DNA of 64,000 bases from Phallusia mammillata (Eukaryota > Chordata > Ascidiacea > Phlebobranchia > Ascidiidae): positions 338 through 64,337 of the forward strand of contig QLIY01000887.1 in the NCBI GenBank assembly GCA_003260075.1, read 5' to 3'. The position numbers were made by a program, and so were the translations under genes. Positions 58,299-64,000 of this stretch are shown in pieces; within the stretch, counting starts at the first letter, position 1, and each line of letters begins with the position of its first letter. The notes under the pieces are model-generated. The model was not told where the DNA came from. It searched no databases and saw only the letters and a program-made list of their open reading frames with translations.

Positions 58299-61200
58299 CT
58301 ATACAGAAGCCATGAAAAAGGCTATTGTTGTCAGGCATAATGTACAACCGAATATTGCTCATCCAGCAGCCATATCTGCCATTTTCCTGAAGGCGTCTTG
58401 TAGAGGACGTCGAAACGTGGATTGTTTACAATAAAAACTCCAGGATGAGCAATACTCGGCTATACAGAAGCCATTTAGCCGTTTTACCAAATCTTTTTTT
58501 GGTGCCTTAAGTTTTGAAATTGAATCTTTGCAAATTCACAGCTATTTCGTTGTTTCCATGGTACGATCAAATTGTTTTTGGGTCCATGGCATTGCAAAGC
58601 GTGATAACTGATAACATTTTGGCTACACACTACTTTTTTTGCGTTAGCGGCATGAATGGCGAGATGTTGAGAGAGCAGTTTATTTCCACATAATTTTGTG
58701 TTTTTAAGCAGTAGTTTTGCACTGTTTTGTTTTGTAAAATGTAATTATTATGTAACGGCATTTTTTAAACATTATGTTTTTATGCTGGACTTTTAGCCGA
58801 ACAAGCACTGCAGTAAATAAGCTATTGCTGCCAGGCATAATGTATAACCGAGTAGTGTCCTATTGAAGGCGTCTTGTATAGGACGTCGAAACATCGGTTA
58901 TAACAATAAAACTTCTGGATGAGCAATACTCGGTTAAGCACAGCAGTATTGAAATCTAGTTTTCCCACCTATTCGTGCGTCGGTTATGGTGTCAAGGCGG
59001 TTGTTGATTGAGTAGAAATCGGTGATGCGTATGAAATTTTCCTGTTTTCCATTGGCAAGTCCAAGTAGTTCTTTGTAAGCATCGGTATGGGCACTCTGGC
59101 AATCCTTACACGATGTTACACTGTAGAATTCCAAGTGTGCCTAGTTACAGAGGATTGCGTAAATTTAGAGAGGAACTTCTACTTAAACTTTATGAGAAGC
59201 TGATACTCAACCGAGTCGTTGTACTGAAGAATAATGTTGTGAATAAAACTAACAGGGGAAGGACCTTCTGTATGACGTCCTGAAACCGATAGTAAAATGG
59301 GTTATATGGAACAAAGATGATTAAATTTAGGATTTTACTTATAGTTCCACGTGGCCAGATTTTGGTATAAGTTTTACATGCAAGTTTCCCTTAACAATTG
59401 GTTCAAAGTTATCAAATTCAAAATAGTGTGCTTCCACAGCCCCACTATTATTGATAAGATTATTTTGCTTCAATCTTATACCATCTGTTACGAAAATGAA
59501 ATGTCTCTCCATATCACTGTCGTTGTTTCGTCTGCTACGATCGAAGGATAAAGCCAGTTGTTTGTCGAGACTCTGCAGTGCTTTGTATGTTGCTGTTGCC
59601 CCTCCCAACTCCTTAGTAAGTTTATCTGCACGACACATTTATCAGTTTCACTTGACCACAAAGCCACAAAATCATGTACGTAGTTTTCTCTTTTGTGCAG
59701 CTGCCTTTTATTAAAAGTTCTAAAACGTGTGATTGTGGCAATTGGTAGGAAAACCTAAGTCTCAGTTAGCTTGACAAAAAAGGGAGCAACACAAATCAAC
59801 TAAACCAATTTGGCTTTCGTTGTTTTAAAAAAGTGTGACTTCTTTAGGACTATACCACCTAAACCAATATAAAATTGCCAACGTTGAACTTGACTTTGCA
59901 CTGTACTCTTTTTTAGTAGTCTTTTTTTGAGCAAAACATCAAGAGGTTCATGTAGGTAATAAGGCCCACCACTACACCATTCCCTATGACAAAAAACTAT
60001 TCTACAGTACGAATACTGGGCTACATTTTAGAACCTTTCGTTTGTATTTAAGTTCTATAAGATCTATCGTTGAAAGCAGCTTACAAAACGTTCGGCACTT
60101 ACTTCTGTCTGGAACAATGCTTCTGATCTTCTTCTTCAGCTCTTTGGCGGTTTCAAACACTTTGCCTGGATCCACCAACACTTTTACGTTGGAAGCGAAC
60201 AATGTGAGGCCATATCTGATTGTGCCAGTAGCATTTGCTGAAAGCTGCACAATATCGTTGGTGTAAGTACGGTTTCGCTGGCAAATAAGTTACTTTTAAC
60301 ACTCTTGCGGAATTTAAAAGGATCAATGAATTTGAAAATGAGTTATGTAAAGATATCAGCGTGTGTTACAGACAAGCGGCTTTTTGCTTTTTATCAAATG
60401 GTTACTATTATGTGAAGGAAATATCGTTAAAGTTAGTTTGCAAAGACTATGATTATCTTGATTTTTTTCAAGTGTCGTTGTAATTGCGATGCTCTCACCA
60501 TCAACATGGGGTTTGAATATGTAATAAAGCGTTGCCCCGGAGCATTTTTTTTATCTCCAATGGTTATAGAGCCACATACAGTGCTCCTTATCCCTTTTCT
60601 ACACTGCTTCAATCGCCCCCAGAACATATTAGGTTGTATTGTTGGATAAGAGTGTTCACCCTACCTAGTTTTACAAAAGACCTATGGTCACTACTGCCAA
60701 GTGAAGATGTCGTGGATTAATTTGGGCGCTTGACACATAAGCCGAAAAACAGGTCCAAAAGTTAGAACTTGATGGAATTTGGGTTGGGACCCTCATAAAA
60801 CAATGAACATATCTCCTACCCTGTCAATGAGTTTAATGCAGAAGGTGAGTGAAGAATTGAGTTCTGGTTCATTTGAAGTGACGCTCTGCGAAACATCAAC
60901 AAAAAAGTAGATCTCGTGCCCTCCCTGGTGACCGGCACTGATGTGTCTCCCAAGATCTGATCGTGGTCGAAGTCTTGACTTGATGCTCGCTGTTCTACGT
61001 TGTAACTTCGCTATTACATCCATTGATCTGTCACTGTAGCGTGGATCTGTAACAGGATAGTGTGTCCTGTTATCGGGTAGTACTATTTGTTTATTTAGCC
61101 CCTGAAACAATTTGAATTTTCTTAGTTACAGAGGTTTTCAACTGTTCTTGTATTTTGGCTTGATTTAATTATCCCCAAGTTTATTGTTAACTTCCTCATC

Positions 61201-61987
61201 CCCCATAACTAATATTGATTTGAAAGTTTGGCTAAAAATTTGCCCATGGTGGTAGATTCACCTCCTGTTGAAAAATCTCTGCTTTACCTCTTTAAGTGTT
61301 GTAAGTCGGGTCGGACTTTTTAAATCAGAATCGGCCTTAAGTTTAAGTAAAACAAGCTTGATTCGAGTCTGACTTCAAACTCGACTGCATTCTTTGTAAC
61401 ACCATCTTGGTAAATGTAACTTTCTGGTCTAATACGTTGTACAAAATCAGACCTGGTTTGATATTTCGTGTCCCTTGAAACTAACTCCTAAACTATAGTA
61501 TGAAGTGCCACTTACCCCCCCCCCCATTCGGCCGAATAAATTCGGCAAACCGAATATTCGGTACATCTCTACACTTACCCACACATATCGGCGCACCGTC
61601 TCCACTCCACTGTCTGTAAAATAGACATTCCTGTCTTTGTTCCCCAACCATAGCAAACCCGCTATGGCAACCGAACTCCACAATTTGTCCGAAACCAAAA
61701 TTGTAACCGTTCATAATGAATCCGTTTACCGGAATACCAGGGTTTGGGCAGCGATCATCGATATCATCTGTAATAGATTTTCATTTGAAATCTATTATTT
61801 CGTACCCTAAAGCGATTAACCTTTTTGGTGTACATTTGCTTTTATTATCCAGGATGGAACTTGCTTTAACTTAACAGTTTCGAAATTTGACTCCAATTGG
61901 ACATGAAGAATTATTTCCCCCTATTTGCAGATACGTTGTTTTGATGTCCAACCCAAATACTTGGAATCAAAAACAAACCTAGCTAAA

Positions 61988-62044
<57 letters not shown>

Positions 62045-64000
62045 ATACTTGGAATCAAAAACAAACCTAGCTAAAAACAACTACCAGAAAGCTTGTATGT
62101 GGAAACCCCATCAGATTATGACAAAATAACTTGAAATCGTTATTCTACCAATTACTACAGATTAACAACAGTTGCTAAAAACTATTCTTTAAATCTATAT
62201 TTATATTACAACACAGCAAAGCAATCTCTTTATTTAGTTTACTTTAGATCTTCTATCTGTACCACGAGATTATTCCAACACCAACGGGTCGTGCTAACAG
62301 TTACAAACGATATTTATTTTTGCAGGTGTCCTATACGTACAAAGGGGATTAGATCAAACATCCTTACTTGGATTATGTTATATCCTCAAACAACTCACCG
62401 ACAGAATCGCACACAGTTGGGATTCCGCTCCAACGTCCGTTGCTCAAACAAGTCCTCACTTCATCTCCGAGCATCCGAAACGACGGTGGACATCGGAAGG
62501 TAAAGTTATGTCCAACGTAATACGGCCCTGCTCGATAATTCTCTATCTCGCCTCCTGTGGCTCCAATAGCAGGCTGTGGATCGCCACAAACCACCCCTGG
62601 AACATTTATTACTTGGTTAGTCTGGTTTCACACGCCAGAAAAATTGTTTCGCCGACATTTAGGCTATAATGCAGTAATAGGAACTACGTACTGAAACTAA
62701 TATTAACGGATTTCATTCTGGTCCCCAATTTCTGTGTCCAAAACCAAAAACCCAGGTATACGTTTAGTGCACGTTCAATCTTTTTTTTCCAGAAAACATG
62801 CTGAAAAATGTCTTGGCCCACCATAACAAAATGGAAATTTTCATAACTTTGTCTTGGTCTGTGACCGGCAACAAACTGCTTTTGCGCCTACCAATGAGTC
62901 GTGGCCCACTGGGCAAAAAATGTTTAGGGTACATGTTAAAGTGTGTGTTTTTGTCAAATATTTGTTTTTATGCTTTTAAAACACAAACACAAACACAACC
63001 CATCACATACTTCTGCACTGTGCCAGTGAACCATCGTACGTTCCACCCCCGGTGCATTTCCTCGACACAGAACCAGAATGAAGATAAAACTCCTCGTCGC
63101 AAATGTAGTGAGCCACTTTCTGAAACTTTTCCCCAGTGTATTCAATTGTCGCGTTGGCTGCTGGTGGCGCGTCACCACAGTCGATATCTGCAAAAATCTG
63201 CTTTAGGCAAGTGTAGGTGAGTGACCAAGTTAGGTGCATGCCAGTGTACAGCGCCTGCGGTTGGAGTTGAACGTTTTTCGTACACAACCGAACTGTTTTA
63301 GCGGATTTCTTCGAGCAATCTCTCGAAATTTTTGATGTTTTATAGAAAGTGTGACAATTTGGCATGCTACAAATTTTGTTTACGGTTGTGTACAGTGTTT
63401 TTTAAGGTGTTACGGTCCCCCAAATTTCTCCAGCGGTTTCCCAAATAAGCAAATATGGCTATTTTTTGGTGTTTAAATGAAACACTTGCGGTCTCTTAAA
63501 CCTACTTAGCGGTCACCCAAANTTGCGGTCTCTTAAACCTACTTAGCGGTCACCCAAACCAAACCTTAAAAAAACCTGATCCTGTAAACACGATATAATG
63601 AGTGAAACTGTTATAACAAACTTCATAAATCAGCCCGTGTGACCTACGCATCAATTCTCACTTTTGAAATATTCAAAATTACTATAAAGATAACTAGTTT
63701 GTAACTAACAGAAAATTGCACTTTAAATGGGAAAAATGATATTTTTCTTTTAAAAATAACTCTTTTGAGTCCCTTGGTACAGTTTAAAGTTTCATATTTG
63801 TTAAGGCCACATTTTGTTGGTGTATGGATATAATTGATGCTTTCCAGACGTACCAAAGTGCATTATAACGGTATGGTTAATTTATACCGGTTGACTCGAT
63901 ATTTTTGTAACATTGAGCCGACACCATCTTGGTTTCCATGGTGGAACCGGCTCCTCTGCAGTTTAAGGCACTTCTGACACACAAAAACTTTGTTTTACCT
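54885..64000 (-). CDS. CFB: Complement factor B/C2-like protein, copy B (5' end beyond window)
   Basis: Tandem paralogue of copy A with the same exon order, phases and mostly identical exon lengths. From CCP2 to the stop it is in the window; the signal peptide, Cys-rich modules and CCP1 lie to the right, the last two bases of the Cys-rich 2 exon reaching 63998-64000. The vWA keeps a standard MIDAS: DVSQS and FVTDG. The protease keeps LTAAH, DVAL and CQGDSGGP, and the same GRVLNG start. The exon at 57020-57140 is 121 bases instead of 122 because a four-G run is three G, which shifts the frame before the catalytic Asp; this may be a base-calling error. If the frame is intact in reality, this is the better candidate for a working convertase subunit. 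Orthology to a specific named ascidian Bf gene cannot be decided from here. Confidence 0.92.
58312..58462 (+). mobile_element. Dispersed element with GACGTCGAAACGT core, copy 2
   Basis: Lies in a copy B intron. Carries inverted repeats ccgaatattgctcatccag and ctccaggatgagcaatactc, and ggcgtcttgtagaggacgtc followed by gaaacgtgg. The CTGATGA of copy 1 is reduced to CTGA here. Confidence 0.6.
58811..58936 (+). mobile_element. Dispersed element with GACGTCGAAACGT core, copy 3
   Basis: Third copy, 350 bases from the second, in the next copy B intron. Starts agctattgctgccaggcat and ends ggatgagcaatactcggtt. It is shorter inside than copy 2. Confidence 0.6.
58969..61046 (-). other. CFB: Copy B von Willebrand A domain exons
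   Basis: Exons 60820-61046 (HEIYFFVDVSQSVTSNEPEL), 60103-60244 (TIRYGLTLFASNVKV), 59482-59625 (GGATATYKAL, HFIFVTDG), 59212-59279 (RHTEGPSPVSF) and 58969-59140 (AHTDAYKELLGLANGK through TITDARI). All five have the same length as in the reconstructed copy A. DxSxS and TDG are the metal-coordinating elements used for C3b binding in factor B. Confidence 0.93.
61579..63187 (-). other. CFB: Copy B CCP2-4 exons
   Basis: Exons 63011-63187 (IDCGDAPPAANATIEYTGE), 62399-62596 (VVCGDPQPAIGATGG) and 61579-61767 (RCPNPGIPVNGFIMNG). Lengths 177, 198 and 189 equal those of copy A. Next to the donor of the last exon, a C11 tract (61515-61525) and a fragment of the ATTCGG repeat are inserted. Confidence 0.92.
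61951..62079. repeat. 38 bp direct duplication around a 53-base C tract
   Basis: The segment ccaaatacttggaatcaaaa through ctagctaaaaac occurs immediately before and immediately after the C run (61990-62042). It is in a copy B intron and fits overlapping contig ends joined through a placeholder. Confidence 0.88.
63482..63558. repeat. Tandem 39 bp repeat with an undetermined base at the junction
   Basis: cttgcggtctcttaaaccta through gcggtcacccaaa is repeated once with an n at 63522 between the copies. It lies in a copy B intron. The n at the join points to an assembly overlap; similar single n bases occur at 355 and 8114. Confidence 0.75.

Overview
This is animal genomic DNA: AT-rich, intron-dense, and with no operon structure. 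The gene content points to an invertebrate deuterostome, most plausibly a solitary ascidian (tunicate), because it carries two tandem complement factor B-like genes with extra N-terminal modules. The species call is inference. I rebuilt the genes by joining exons at AG/GT sites with matching phase.

Layout. (1) 1-5700: no supported gene; tandem and split duplications. (2) 5709-20483, minus strand: a nearly complete phospholipase C delta-type gene of 18 recognised exons (PH, EF hands, X, acidic linker, Y, C2); its first exon is not identified. (3) 20484-39656: about 19 kb without a supportable gene, holding an N gap (25643-26033), a 3.2-3.4 kb duplication on either side of it, several MITEs and a CCAAT/GC-box cluster. 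(4) 39657-42234, plus strand: a five-exon omega-like glutathione S-transferase homologue. (5) 43045-54033, minus strand: factor B-like copy A, 19 exons from signal peptide to stop. (6) 54885-64000, minus strand: factor B-like copy B, cut off at the right edge before its 5' exons.

Assembly structure. All long mononucleotide G/C tracts are G before the N gap and C after it. Most short ones are 10 bases, or 10 plus one or two adjoining native bases, and nearly all separate a segment from a slightly diverged copy of itself. The best reading is 10-N gap placeholders turned into G by software, one contig block later being reverse-complemented, in a highly heterozygous genome whose alleles were left side by side. 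Several gene-level oddities (duplicated partial exons, a lost part of an exon in copy A) follow from this.

Biology. The factor B-like pair would act in an alternative-pathway-type complement convertase. Both keep the serine protease triad, but only copy B keeps an intact metal-binding (MIDAS) site in its von Willebrand A domain: copy A has two substitutions there. The GST-like protein lacks the catalytic cysteine expected of omega GSTs. The PLC gene keeps all catalytic residues I can place. No wholly novel multi-gene system is evident; the strongest biological leads are the copy A MIDAS change, the unusual factor B architecture and the insertion polymorphisms between the two haplotype copies.
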